NCBI RefSeq assembly: GCF_027579695.1
Contig: NC_083570.1
Location: 7,860,793-7,924,792, forward strand
Source: Neoarius graeffei
Lineage: Eukaryota; Chordata; Actinopteri; Siluriformes; Ariidae
Direction of reading: 5' to 3'
DNA length: 64,000 bases
In this document: positions 43,246 to 55,022 of the stretch, piece by piece
How positions within the stretch are numbered: position 1 is the stretch's first letter
Layout: each line of letters starts with the position of its first letter
Notes under the pieces: model-generated
Database searches by the model: none
Told to the model about the DNA's origin: nothing
What the model saw: only the letters and a program-made list of their open reading frames with translations
Position numbers and translations under genes: made by a program

Positions 43246-43845
43246 ATTCACAATCTTGTTCACTAGTACTTGTATGGTATGTATAAAAGTGCTGGTGTAG
43301 ACTTGTATACTTTAAAATTCAAACTGTAATTCTGGATATAATGCCAATGAATCTGACAAAAATAAAATGAGGAAAGGCAAAGTCAGGAAAAAAGATTGCA
43401 ATAGTCCAGGCAGGAAGTAGCAACAACGATTAGCTTCTTGCTGTTGAATGTTTTATTCAAACATTCATCAATGCATTTACACTTAATGATAAGGGCATCA
43501 TGAACCCCCAGAGTGCTCTTTTGAATGAAGGGCCTCCAAATTGAAGCTTCAATTTGGGCGTGCCAAATACGCCTAACATGCACAAGTCTGATGCACCTTA
43601 TATCTAACAATAACATGCCAGCCGCAGAGTGAGACACTGAGAACAGAAATCTTCAATCTATTGCAAGTTAAAAAAATAAAAATCAAGAAATATACAGAAA
43701 GGCTGTGCTTACAAAAAGTGTTTCTCAAATGAATTAACACTTCAATAACATTCATCAACTTATTTCAGTGCACTGTTCTACTTGGAAACCTTTGGTCCTG
43801 GCGTTCACATGAACACGTGTTTGTTCGGTGAGGTAGTGATCTCAC
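43246..43845. other. Unassigned non-coding sequence
   Basis: No gene or repeat boundary can be supported. It is the distal flank of the SAMD3-like remnant. Confidence 0.3.
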
Positions 43846-44218
43846 CCTTTTACTCTGTCCATTCAAAACTGGCAATTTTGGAAATGAGGCTCAACACCCT
43901 TGGGTTGACAGCATACTGACGGCCCTTTGCTTTTCGCTCGACTTTGGTCCCTTGATCTGGGTTGATTCTGAAGATGCATCTGTTGGAAAAACATTTAACA
44001 CAAATCATTCAGAGAAACCTAATGTTGGCATTAAAGCCAGTGAAACAGCATCTTTAGATACAAAGTTAATACATTTTCACAAAGCTACACTATGCAATTT
44101 CCAATCATTAGAGGGGGTTGAGAGTAGAAATGCACTGAGACTCCTAACTTGAGCAGTATGTATATGTACCGCATGTCAGAGCCTGTGAATATTCTCATTC
44201 AGCCAGGTCATAGTTATC

Positions 44219-44395
44219 ACGAGGAAATTTAATTGAACACAACTGGACTTGGTTATGTGTCTTTGAAGACGTTTCACCTAGGACTAGTCCTAGTCTAGTC
44301 CAGCCTAGTCAGACGAGCATGATCTGATGAAGAGGTGAAACGTCTTCAAAGACATATAACCAAGTCCAGTTGCGTTCAATTAAATTTCCTTGAGA
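44219..44395. repeat. Foldback MITE with ~60-bp inverted repeats
   Basis: The left arm gaggaaatttaattgaacac through gaagacgtttcacct is the near-perfect reverse complement of aggtgaaacgtcttcaaaga through ttcaattaaatttcctt. A ~45-bp loop separates them. It sits inside the SAMD3-like remnant. Confidence 0.85.
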
Positions 44396-45582
44396 TACGC
44401 ATGTAATCGACATTTACTAACACCTTGACTTCCTGCTCTTTAAAATGGACAAGAAGCATCAGTACAGCTGCACAAGTTTCATCACCTCCTGCCAGGGCTT
44501 GGGTCAGAAGTGCCTGCTCTGCTGGGTGGCTCAGTTTGAATAAACTGAAAATACCACAGGATTCTTCTGAACTTGGTGGCTGTGGACTCTTCAAAGCTGT
44601 CATCAATCTGGACACCTGTTAGTTCTCTGAAATGAAGCCTCATTCCAATTTCCTGGCAGAGGAAAAGCCATTCCTTAAGGATCTCTTCTGTCTCCTTCAG
44701 TCCTGACAGTAGGTCTCTCCTCTGTGAGGGAAACGTCTCAACCATCAGTCTATTTTCTTTGCATCTTTGTCTTTGAACATCATTAGTTCTTGTTTTTGCT
44801 TATCTTTTGTTTCACCAGCAGGAAGCTCTGGGTCAGGATTAATGCAGCCATATGCATCTTTGCATGCTTTTTTTGCATTGTCAGGAGTGTCACTTTCAGA
44901 AAGCCTTTTCTGGGCAGGAGTTTGGAGTCATCTGTAGTTATCAATCCGAGATATGAACTGTTTCACAAGTGAGTCATGCCCAGTGCCGACAACCTCAGAA
45001 GGATTTTGGGTAGTGAATTACCATTTTCCTTGCAATTTCAGTGATGTGCCTCTTTCCAGGCTTCTTGCATACAGTCAGTATTTCAGCAGTGACAATCCTA
45101 ATAATCTCCCTTCTCTCTGCTGCAGTCAGTCTCTTCTCAGGATCCAACACCCTTCTTGTATTTGAGGGCATCTTATTCCAGGGTATTTCAAAGCTGTAAT
45201 GCCAGCTACCATCTTCTCTGGCTAAAAGTGAGGAGCTACTCTCTGAAGTAGTAGGGGAGGCTTGACTTCTCATGGCTGTGACTGAGACTGGGCTCTTTGT
45301 GGCAGTGGACTTCAGCATGGTGTCAATATCTTCAGTGTCACACACAAATGATTCTTCGCCAGTGCTCGCCTCTTCAATTTCACTGATAAGTAATGAGGAG
45401 GAATCATCCTCTCTCATAACCGAGGGTGAACCTGAATTAACAAAAGGACACATTCATGTCAGTCAATATCATTCACATATAGTTTTCACTTACTGTTCTG
45501 ACCAGTGAGTCAATCCTTACCTTGTAGTATCTAATCTAGTAGTAAGTACACTGTGTGTAAACCATCACTGTTGGTAGGCTAG

Positions 45583-45908
45583 TGTCACAAGACGAAGGAG
45601 TTGACAATGACTCAACAAAGACTACACAGAAAACAGGACCCAAACACAAATGAAGGGGATGAGGAACAGGTGGAGAGAGGGAGGAGAAGGTCAGGTGATG
45701 GGAGCCAGGAGAACACCGATAGGTGGAGAAACACTAGGAGGTAGAGAAGGACAAACCTGACAACAGGACACAGGTGAAGCAGATACAGGCAATCACACAG
45801 GTGGGAAAAAAGGACAAAGACAGGAAATAAATATGAAACAGAACACAAGGGGGCAACTACTACAAAATAAAACATGAAACAGAACACACAAAAACCACAA
45901 CCATAACA
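45583..45908 (-). mobile_element. Candidate solo LTR (fossil)
   Basis: A 326-bp segment runs tgtcacaa...ccataaca in plus, so TGTTATGG...TTGTGACA on the minus strand, flanked by the 4-bp repeat ctag on both sides (45579-45582 and 45909-45912). It interrupts the region between two pieces of the SAMD3-like gene. The family is not determined. Confidence 0.5.
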
Positions 45909-46960
45909 CTAGTATGCACACACCCTTGTAAATTCATCTTCACCAAATGTAAAGTTTGGATGGATGTTTTCATTTAATGATTAATTGTCTTCTCTGCATT
46001 GCTGGAGATAAAATCTATGTTAACATTAATAATAGTGGAGCACTCTGCCGCCTCTTATTTTGTTCTATTTTGTTCTTCTCATACAGGACAATATTGCATC
46101 CTTTAACATTAATTAATTAATGCAGTTTTAAAATAAAGAGGCTGCAGACCATTTATCTCATTCATCTTAATTGCCAGTTAAGTTTCATATTGTGTTTTCA
46201 TGGAAAAAGGACACCAGTGATTAGTTTGGCACAAAATATAGTGGCAACTGAGACTTTTCTATTCTTTCAATTAACTCTCTCTTATGAATCAAATCAACAC
46301 CCAAGTATCATCACAGCATCCAAAATAAGCATATCTTCCCAGGCCTACAAATTAACAGTCATTTTTAACAACCTTGATTTTCATCTTTTGCACCATCTTG
46401 GTATAAAATTTAAAGCCCTAATGGGCACTTTAGTCTTCCAAATCGTGATTCTTTTTTCCCCCATTAAAGTGCACAACAATCTAAGGTGCATGCTACGCGC
46501 AAACTATATACACCAAAAAAACCCAGCAAAACCCTTGGTAAATGTCTGAAAAATGTCATACTTGTTGCTTATAACTGTATACTATATATGAAAATGTGAA
46601 TATTATCAGCTGCTCACAGCGATTGTTTTACTTACGTTTAATGCAGGCCATAACCTTTCTGATTTCTATTGGCTTCAGAGAGGGATTTCTGCTGGTTGCA
46701 AGGTCATCTGCCTCCACATACTTCAGGTCCTCAGCTGAACAGACTCCAATAGTTTTGATAACCTCCACTACTCGCTGTATAGAATCCTCTTGGCTGAAGA
46801 CAGAACTGAGGGATGAGGTTAGGTCGCTCACCCATTCATCCATGACTACAAGAGGGGATAAAGACAGAAAATGGTCCAACTATTTTCGTTAGCTTCCTGG
46901 ATACCTGAAGAATAATTTTCGTTCAGTTTAGTTCACCCCTACTGATCAACAACACTGTGT

Positions 46961-49140
46961 TTAAGAGACATTACTTTGTCCATTCAGACTGTACAGAGGC
47001 AATGGATAGAAATCCAGGCAGTGTTCTGCACTTACGCACTGCATATCCTCAGCTGCTTGTTTGACTTCATACAGTCCATACGCCGACAAATACAATGAAG
47101 TGTATGGTGTCACCAGAAAGCAAACCTTTTTGTCATCTTTAATCAAAATGAGCTCAATCTGACCAAACTTGATCAACTCATCAGACTCACGTTTTAGGCA
47201 GAGAAAAGATCCTTTTTTGTAAAGGGTGCCTTTAAAGTCAACCTCGGTGGACAGAGAATCCAGTTCTGGAAACGTGTGCTTCGACTGCATTGCGCACTTG
47301 CATCACTGTACAGGTGAGCATGATATGGATTTGAGTTTTTTGATTTCAACACTGGTGCAAAAAAGGAGTTTGAGCAGAGGGTTGTTTGGAGGAGTTGGTG
47401 CTGGTTTGTGAGTGACTGGCATATATTCTTAAAGTTTTGAACCCTCCTTACGCACCTCTTGAAGTAGGAGTGTTTACTCTCAAATCTCTTTGTCCATAGC
47501 CGTATAAGGGGGCCCAGTTTGAGGATCAATGATGCATAATGGAGAAGATAGTGGTGCTTGGGTTTTAGATGGTCAGAAGGAAACATTGCTTTTCTCCTTT
47601 CCAGATATTCAACCACAACAATGTTGAGGTAAGCTACCTGGGCAGTGGTGATCTTGGGTGTACACACTAGTTCCACAAGTTCTTTCAACGTGATCACGAG
47701 TTGCCACACTGGGTCACGAGGATCAACTTCGTCACCAATAATGACAGGCAGGAGTCTAAGGAGACACCAGTTCCCAGCTGCTTGGCCACCGACTGTTTTG
47801 GCCTTTTCATTCACCTGACAAGGAGATGAGCTGGAATCTGAGTCCTTGTAGGCAAATTGTGTGATTCTCCTGTTCAACTGAGAGTATGTGAGCCAATGTT
47901 TGACTTTTATGAAGTAGCGCAGGTAAATGTCTAAGTCATAGGCTACAACTCCCTCAAACAAGTCATACCCTATGCATGGAGGAAGGCCTGGCTGACATAC
48001 ATGGAAATATTTCAGAGTGTTGAAGATGGAGTCACAATATATGCCTTTGACATGATTCACATCACTCTCCTGCAATAACTGCATTGCTTCATTATAGTTA
48101 TCAACTGTTCGTACAGGAAAGCTCTGACTCACACTCTCAAGCTGGTCTCTTTGTACCTCACAATACCTGCAGAAGTACTTGGAGGTGCTGAAATTCTGAG
48201 TGTAGCCACCAATGCAGTGTGACCCCAAATTGTCACCTGCAGTAGATATTATGGTTGCTCGAACCACACGACCAGAGGGTGTCACGAGTCCACGTTCTTC
48301 AAGTTGTCTCAGGTCTGACAACAATCTCGAAAACACTCTGTCCTGACCAAAGGATCTAAAGTCTGTCTCTTTGCACAACAGTACTAACTGCATATTGTCA
48401 ATACTGGAACGATGGAATGGCTTAAAGTCAGCAAGTGTGAAGTATACTCTGACAAGTTTGTTTTCTCCTGGATGACCCAAGTGGGTTCACAACTTCAAAC
48501 GCATCCTGATACAAAATCAGTTTCAGGACTACGCCACCTGCTTGTAGAGACAAGTCTTTGGATTTGAAGACAGAGCCATCACAAATATCACTTAAGATGC
48601 TATCAGAAACAGGACGATTTTGAGACTCCACACACTCTTCCCACACAACAGGATCTTTTAGAATGGTTCTTAAAGTGTCATGCAAGGGTATGTATTGTGC
48701 ATAACAGCCTCTTCTATGTTCATTGGTGCCCAGGTAAACATTTTCTGGGTGCACATAGGCAAAGATCCTCACAGAATACTGCCTCCTGGTATGTTCAGTG
48801 GAGAGATGAGAGCTTCATGCAGCATGCAAATCAGTTTCCTGGAGACTCTGAAAAACTGAATCAAGCTCAGCATCTGACATGTTACTATTAGCTCTAAGTG
48901 TCTCTTTAATCTTGTCTTTTGTGTACTGATGACAAATGGCATTCAGGCCATTAATTTATTCAACAATCATTTGAATAGTTAACGATGGAACCAGGTACTT
49001 TGCCTGGAGTTGCATGTAAAACAGGCACAGATTCCTCATGTACAATGAACTAATATCAATATCTTCTGTAACCTGAGACTGATTTTTACTTAGGTCCATT
49101 CCAGTTTCAGTTTCGTTGGACTCAATCTGGGAGGACACAG
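46961..49140 (-). pseudogene. CACTA/EnSpm-like transposase, decayed
   Basis: The main open frame (48480-47194) carries the fish CACTA-like signature: GDNLGSHCIGG, CRYCEVQRDQ, DSIFNTLKYFHVCQPGLPPC followed by IGYDLFEGVVAYDLDIYL, NWCLLRLLPVIIGDEVDPRD, LKPKHHYLLHYASLILKLGP and FESKHSYFKRCVRR. Upstream frames 49138-48956 and 48772-48428 give its N-terminal part (YLGTNEHRRGCYAQYIPLHD), and 47290-46961 its C-terminus (LDSLSTEVDFKGTLYKKGSF). A one-base shift near 48478 and another near 47285 separate them. The order and the adjacent SAMD3-like gene suggest one two-gene element. Terminal CACTA repeats were not located. The 5' side is cut by the transposon starting at 49211. Confidence 0.6.
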
Positions 49141-49940
49141 ATGGCTCGGAGTATGTGATTCTAGTACTTGCATCAGTTTCATGTCTATGCGTTCTTGCAA
49201 CATGTGATGTATAGGCCGTAAGGTGAACCCCGTTTTCGTTTCATCTCGCTCTGACGTCTCCGAACTACGAAATATTTATTTTAAAACTAAGAATGAGTAC
49301 TAGAAAGTGTGGCGAAAAAAGTTCTCACCTTATAATCCTGTCAATTCCTCGCACCGAGCGATCGCGTGGCGAAGTATTTTCCTCTAAAAATGACGTGTCG
49401 GGACATCACGTGACCGGTCTGGACCAATCGCGTTGCCGATTTTTGACCACAGATCAGCTGACAGCTTGCGTAATTGCAGTCACATTAGTAGAAAAAGTCT
49501 CCAAAACACCCTCCAAAGTGGGTGAAATGTCTTCTAAGTCCTAAATAGTGCTTTAAATACATCACTAAGACAATATTGCATATATGTGGTATATTGAAGT
49601 GTTTATATTATTATTAGAATAAAAATTATTTTTATTATCACCATTATTATAGTACAAAATATGGTGTAATGGTCTATGACTAGGACCATTCATGTATTCA
49701 TTCTCTTAGGTTATTAACTATAAAGTACTGATCAACCATAAAACAATTTGCTTGAAAAACAGACCTACAATGTTACACAGGCAGTAATGGAATAGAGTAT
49801 TGACTCGTCATTGTGGGCTATACACACCATGGATTAGCCATAAAATGGCATATATAATATATAGGCAATGCGTGTGATTTCAGATCAAGATTTAAGAAAT
49901 TGTGCAGGAAAGAGAAGAGTCCATAGGAATGATAATACAC

Positions 49941-49943
49941 AAC

Positions 49944-49978
<35 letters not shown>
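49941..49978. repeat. (AAT)n microsatellite
   Basis: A run of about 12 AAT units inside the long-TIR transposon. Confidence 0.9.
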
Positions 49979-50027
49979 AACCTATATATAATATTGCAGT
50001 TCTATTGCTCAGTTCAGAGGCACAATC

Positions 50028-50438
50028 ACTACGTTTACATGCACATAGAGAGAATCGAATTTCTGCCGTTGCTCGACTGAAATCGAAGTTCAAAATGCCA
50101 TGTATACACCTTAATTCGGCTGAAATTGAACCGAACTTGATTTCTCGGAATCGAGCTACACGACCTAGTTTATGCGATTTCTGCCGAGCTACTTTGTGCA
50201 TGTATACCCTATCGAGCTAGTTGTCGAGCTACTTCCGGAAGTGACGAGTGACGAGACCACAAGCAGGAAACACAACAGCCTCGGTCGGCATGACAACGAA
50301 TCATGACAACGGCATGAATCTTTTCTTTTTGTGGCATTGTTTGCACTGTTAAAATTTAGCTCACTTACTGTATCACCAAATACATCTGTACAGCTGTTGC
50401 ATAGCTGTGAATTGTGTACATAAACAAGTCATTGTATT

Positions 50439-50485
<47 letters not shown>

Positions 50486-50991
50486 AACATCTGAAGAATG
50501 TCAATAAAAACAAAACAATTGAACTTTTTGTGTGTTTATTAAGACATAAGTTAAATTGTAAGCAAAAAAAATATTTTTTTGTAAGCAAAAAATGGACTTT
50601 AGAAAAATATTATTGTGCAAAATAAGTTGTCTTACAAAACAGTGGTCTGCGCCGGACAGTTTGTAGCCATAGTCTGTTAGAGCAAGCCTAACAGCTTGAA
50701 CACGGAACTGCTAGTGTTGCCAGATTGGGGGTTTTAAGTGCATTTTAGCGGATTTGAACATGTTTTGGGCTGGAAAACGTCAGCAGTATCTGGCAACACT
50801 ATAAGCTCTTCTTCATGACGACAACCGGAAGTGTACCAACACGATGGGGCATGTAGCGCCACGTGTGGCTCGGGTGCACAATAGCCCGATTTCACTTGTG
50901 CATGTAGGATTGGATTTCTCTGGCACCCCTGCTGGGACCCTTTGCTCGATTACCAACAGCAGCTCGATTTGGACGTGCATGTAAACGTAGT
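50028..50991. mobile_element. MITE with ACTACGTTTACATGCAC ends
   Basis: actacgtttacatgcac at 50028-50044 and gtgcatgtaaacgtagt at 50975-50991 are perfect 17-bp inverted repeats, with caat adjacent on both sides. No transposase. It holds a TA microsatellite (50446-50480) and an internal block ggaaaacgtcagcagtatct with a ttgccagat motif that recurs at 37527 and 40905. It is nested in the long-TIR transposon. Confidence 0.75.
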
Positions 50992-51220
50992 CAATGGCAG
51001 GGATTCAAGTATTCACTACCTATGCAGCGGCACAGTAGAGGTAGGTAAACGCACTAGGCAGCACTATGCACCTGCAGCAGCGGCAACAAAGAAGATGCAA
51101 GACTGAGTCATCATACATCACACAACAGAACTTTGTGGCAAATTGCAAACTTTAATAGAAAATGTAAACAACAAAACAGTGATATATACACATTACAAAT
51201 GCAAATTTATATATACACAA

Positions 51221-51222
51221 AA

Positions 51223-51290
<68 letters not shown>
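51221..51290. repeat. Poly-A followed by (TA)n
   Basis: About 20 A residues then ~24 TA units, inside the long-TIR transposon. Confidence 0.9.
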
Positions 51291-51292
<2 letters not shown>

Positions 51293-51475
51293 TATAAAAG
51301 TCCTGTGGCACGGTGCAAAAAGGCAGGGGTCAGCATCCAGGCAATGACCTAGGTGTCAGTGACAGAGAAAGAGAGAGGGGGGGAAGACACACACACAGTG
51401 CTGTGACTAATTGTCTTCACATTGAACAGTAGCAAGTAGGATTCTATGGTCATGTATGAGAAGTTAGTACATGGC

Positions 51476-51710
51476 TTACTTGTCCTTCTCTTGTCTAGCA
51501 GGCTCATTCAGAAATCTGGTGTACTGCTGGTAGCAGCTCTTGTGGTACTGCACCTCCAGAGCCACATAGTCTTTGTCCTTAATGTGTACCAGAATACTGT
51601 GGTCATCTTTAGTCTCAGCAGCAGTCTGCAACTTAACCTTGCCAGACAGAAAGACATGCTTATTACCACATAGGAATTTAAGTTTGTCAGTAGCATATTC
51701 ACATAAAGGC
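51476..51710 (-). pseudogene. Second coding piece of the long-TIR transposon protein
   Basis: The minus strand encodes KLQTAAETKDDHSILVHIKD, KDYVALEVQYHKSCYQQYTR and FLNEP, ending at a likely donor (acaa|gtaagc). The H..CY..YTRF arrangement recurs in fish transposon-derived proteins and probably completes a zinc site with the ICKK motif of the preceding piece. Downstream exons are not found, so the gene is incomplete. The acceptor joining the two pieces is unresolved. Confidence 0.45.
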
Positions 51711-51897
51711 ACACATATGTTACATGCATACAAACATTGAAACATAACATCCATGCATGCAAACACACTTGCAGAGGGAGATAGCACTGTAGATAGTCAT
51801 CAGTGATAGTGACCCTTTGTGTGTGGGGGGGCAGGGGGGTTGATCAGTGATTTTGACCCTTTGTGTGAGTGTGGGGGGGATGGGTGGGTTTGCTTAC

Positions 51898-52494
51898 CTG
51901 CTGTTAAGGTCTCAGCTTGAAAGAGCTTCCCTTTGTCGTTTGCCTCCCTTTAAGACGAATTTGAGTTTCTTTTTTTTTACATATAATGCACAGGGCAGGA
52001 AGGACGGGACCTGAGCTGGACATAGGCAGTGCTGACCTGGATCTAAGACTCTTAGTGCTGCCCGATGTTGAGGGGCCAGCTTCGGAGGGGGGGGCAGCTT
52101 CGGGGGGTCTTGCGGCGTCTTGAGTTTCATCTCCCCCTTCTTTCTCGCGCACCATACGCTTTCCCGCTCGTTCAATAGCAAGTTTGTCCGTAAACCTGCG
52201 GTAACATGCAGGGTGGAAGGCAGCATCCTCGGGTATCTTGTCAAACTCTAAATCTAAACAGTGTTTGTAGTTTTCGGCTACTCTCCTGTTCTCACTGCTC
52301 AACTGCAGCCACTGTCGGATACTGTCCCGGTATGTATTCCACCGTTTGAAGGTAAATTCCTGGGTCACTCCGTGCTTCACAGAAGCTATATGCATATAGC
52401 ACTGCTTACGTGCAAGAAGTTTTCTCCTTTTTGCTGTTATTTCCAAACTTTCCTCTCCTCCACTGCTGCTAGACGAGGCTGTGGCGGCTGCCAT
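51898..52494 (-). pseudogene. First exon of the long-TIR transposon protein
   Basis: It starts MAAATASSSSSGGEESLE, then KRRKLLARKQCYMHIASVKH, WNTYRDSIRQWLQLSSENRR, an acidic/proline-rich spacer (PPEAAPPSEAGPSTSGSTKS) and LPALCIICKKKETQIRLKG. The reading frame shifts shortly after this (near 51935), but in the next frame FQAETLTAG leads to a good donor (cag|gtaagc at 51898). I recognise the CIICKK...QAETLTAG pattern from repeated, uncharacterised fish proteins. The catalytic function is unknown. Confidence 0.5.
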
Positions 52495-53110
52495 GTTGGT
52501 CTCTTGTTTACGAAATGGGGCTACGTCAGCAACCGTGGAACCTGTTCTGTAGCGAAATCTTATTCCATGGTGCCAAAATATCATTCCGTGCCGATGACAT
52601 TAGTTCGCTTTTTCAAGCCTTCGTGCGAAAAATTGACAGCATTACAAGGTGAGAACTTTTTGATGACATCATTTCATAATACGTCCATTTTTAAGAATTG
52701 GATATTCTGTAGTTCGGAGACGTCGGAGCGGAATCTTATTTCTGAAAGACTTTTCGGGGTTCACCTTACGGCCTAAATGCAGGAAATGGCATCTAATTAA
52801 TTAAAAATTTTCTGGTGGAGGACCCCCCGCCAGTGTGTCCCCCCACATTAAAAATGCTTCTGACGCCCCTGAACAATGCAATATTCCATCTGGTAAAATG
52901 AGCTAATTGAACAAGGTTGTCTATTTCTTGAGTTCTTCAACATATTGTCATTTAACCCTCCCCCTTTTGTGAAATGGTACGGTCCAGTTCTGGTAGAAGC
53001 GCGATGCGTTAAATCTGTGTGCTGATCAGTGCAACGCTACTTGCTGCTGTGTCGCGGTGCAGCAGCCAGCCAGCCAGCAGTGGAGTGCATACAGTCTATG
53101 ATCGCTAAAT

Positions 53111-53504
53111 ATGAAGAGTGGCTGTAAGAAACGTAAAGAAAGGCAGCTGAAAGCTGAGAGGGACCGGAGAGGCAGGCAACTGGTCACTCAGTTTTTCCCA
53201 AAGAAAGGTAGCTATCGCTCACCTGTGTTCAAAATATTAGCGAATGGTAAATGAACAGTATGAACGTGGTTGGATTAGCCTATCAAGAGAACACTTTTAC
53301 AGTTTGTACAGTGACATTTTTTTCCATTTTAATAACTGAACTGACTTGTGTGATAAACAAGATGAAATATTATGTTATGCTGGTGCCAATAACTAGTGCT
53401 AATAACCAGTTTCATAACTAATGGGGTGCCCTAAATATGCACAGATTCAGCCTCAGGGGGACCTCCGCCCTACCAAACCACTGAACCCCCCTTTGGAGAA
53501 GGAG
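53111..53504 (+). pseudogene. Two exons of a ZMYM1-like / hAT-type gene
   Basis: 53111-53207 encodes MKSGCKKRKERQLKAERDRR followed by GRQLVTQFFPKK, ending in a donor at phase 1. 53445-53504 starts after an acceptor and in phase continues D-SASGGPPPYQTTEPPFGEG. Basic N-termini ending in FFPKK or similar open many fish ZMYM1-like proteins derived from hAT transposons. The following exons with TTF-type zinc finger and catalytic core were not found nearby. The agreement of splice phases supports the exons; the family name is inference. Confidence 0.4.
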
Positions 53505-54337
53505 GTAAGCAGCAATACAACCCATAAATGCTTTAGGATTGAAGTTTTTAATGAGCGAGCGCCATATACAGTTTGCTAGATTAAAGTGTTGCTAATAACG
53601 GTCCATGGAGGGGCAACCAATAGTCTAACTCTGCTTACGCTCAAATTTCTGTCTAGACACACTTTGCTTTGAACATATTCCCTTTTTGCAGAACAGTACA
53701 CACAGCTTTCTACCTAACACACAACAATCCATGGGATTTCCATAGGTATTTTGATGCTGGGTAAAAAACTTTTTCTATGATTTATTAGCAGCCACATCAC
53801 ACATTTCACTACCAATTGTCCTAGCACAAGAAGGCATGTGGCAAAATCTTGAATTTTCATTTGTGATTGTAAATGCACCAGAATTAGTCACTGACCAGTT
53901 TTCATCTCGTCCCTGGTAGGTTAATACATAAAATGTAATAATAAAGTCACAAACTCAAGGTCCATGGGCTATCAAAAGTCAAATAATGACAATAGTGCAA
54001 TTGTGACGAGGGTGGGCAAAGTTGGGGGGCCCAAAATTCTAATCTTTCATGGGGCCCAAAATTTCTGGTGGCGCCCCTGCATACAAACCATGCTCACTCT
54101 CCAAACAACAAAAAATAATAGTTGTTATGCGGTATCACATGTGTCTCCCCAAACCAGTGGATGTTTCAGCTTATAAAAACTCATCGTCGAATTTGAGGAA
54201 ACACATTGCGGTAAGTAAGCTGTGTGCTTTTGGCTGTCTTCGTAGGCGGACGTTAGCCCTGTTGTAACATCATAAATAACTGTAAAATACATTGTTTTGT
54301 GGAAATGTATTGACGCACTGCGGCCTCAGACGGCAAG

Positions 54338-54377
<40 letters not shown>

Positions 54378-54980
54378 ACAGAACCAAGAAATAAAACTAC
54401 AAAAAATCTTCCTAACAATCACTTTTTATTGATGTGAAACCAAAAAATGCTCATGAAAATAAGGTTGCTCGCCTAATGTCAGCTCCTCAATAGCGTTACA
54501 GTTGTACACGGCTCTGGTCAAAAACTGGGAATGGAAGACTGGTGAAAACTTACTAAATAACAAAACGCCTAACATATCGTTTGTGAAATCTCCATTTTTC
54601 AAGCTGCTGTATTTGTTGTGGATTAGAGGGATTTGTGAAGACTTTAGGTGGTTTTTTTTCTGAGATTTGTTTTATTATTTGTCTATAAGTGCTTGTTCAC
54701 AAAAGGAAGGGCATTAGCTTGTTAGCTTGACCGCTTGCTAGCAATCTCCGCCACCACCCAGCCAAGCTGGGCACTGGCAGCTAGTTAGCATCCTTTCTGC
54801 TTGTTACTTCCACTTGCTAACTCCTCTGCGAGATGGAGCCAGTAAACAACTTTTTGAGAGATGAAAGGATTAACATCGTTGATCGCATCTTACAGGATTA
54901 TTTCCAGTCTTTTTCGTATGAGGAGATATTACGTGTGATGTTCAGCTGCTGTAAAAGCTGAACAGTCACTTCACGGAGTG
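53505..54980. other. Transposon-derived debris with BED-finger exon tail
   Basis: A hAT-like terminus lies near 54055-54085 (aaatttctggtggcgcccct). At 54168-54210 a short stretch AYKNSSSNLRKHIA ends at gcg|gtaagt, the usual end of a BED zinc-finger exon. (AC)n covers 54341-54375. 54833-54961 encodes 42 residues starting MEPVNNFLRDERINIVDRIL followed by QDYFQSFSYEEILRVM, not assigned to a family. Confidence 0.4.
54341..54375. repeat. (AC)n microsatellite
   Basis: About 17 AC units. Confidence 0.9.
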
Positions 54981-55022
54981 AACATGCACGCGCGCACACA
55001 GTGTTATGGTTTATGTGCAGAC

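Larger units (their letters stand above)
43846..46843 (-). pseudogene. SAMD3-like gene remnant carried with a CACTA-like transposase
   Basis: Minus-strand pieces in order: 46843-46636, starting MDEWVSDLTSSLSSVFSQED and containing KPIEIRKVM, with a donor at its end; 45431-~44940, an acidic/Ser-rich linker then WNKMPSNTRRVLDPEKRLTA and ITEIARKMVIHYP; ~44760-44480, VETFPSQRRDLLSGLKETEE and TGVQIDDSFEE; ~44470-44400, MLLVHFKEQEVKVLVNV; and a C-terminus at 43985-43848, INPDQGTKVERKAKGRQYAV. From memory these blocks match fish proteins annotated as SAM-domain protein 3-like, found in many copies. Several frames are shifted (for example near 45000) and a foldback element and a solo LTR interrupt it, so it is a pseudogene. 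It lies directly behind the transposase on the same strand. Confidence 0.6.
49211..52774. mobile_element. DNA transposon with long terminal inverted repeats (unrecognised family)
   Basis: taggccgtaaggtgaacccc at 49211 and ggggttcaccttacggccta ending at 52774 are exact reverse complements. Similarity continues inward for ~150 bp with gaps, with shared blocks gacgtctccgaactac and gttctcacctt. The ends can be read as GGCCGTAAGG flanked by TA on both sides. Inside are minus-strand exons of a Cys-containing protein, a 964-bp MITE and microsatellites, but no recognisable DDE transposase. It is probably a deleted derivative of a larger element. Confidence 0.7.

Noticed and set aside
54049-54267. 72-codon frame overlapping a hAT terminus
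   Set aside because: Only the short BED-finger tail within it has meaning; the rest reads through a non-coding transposon end.
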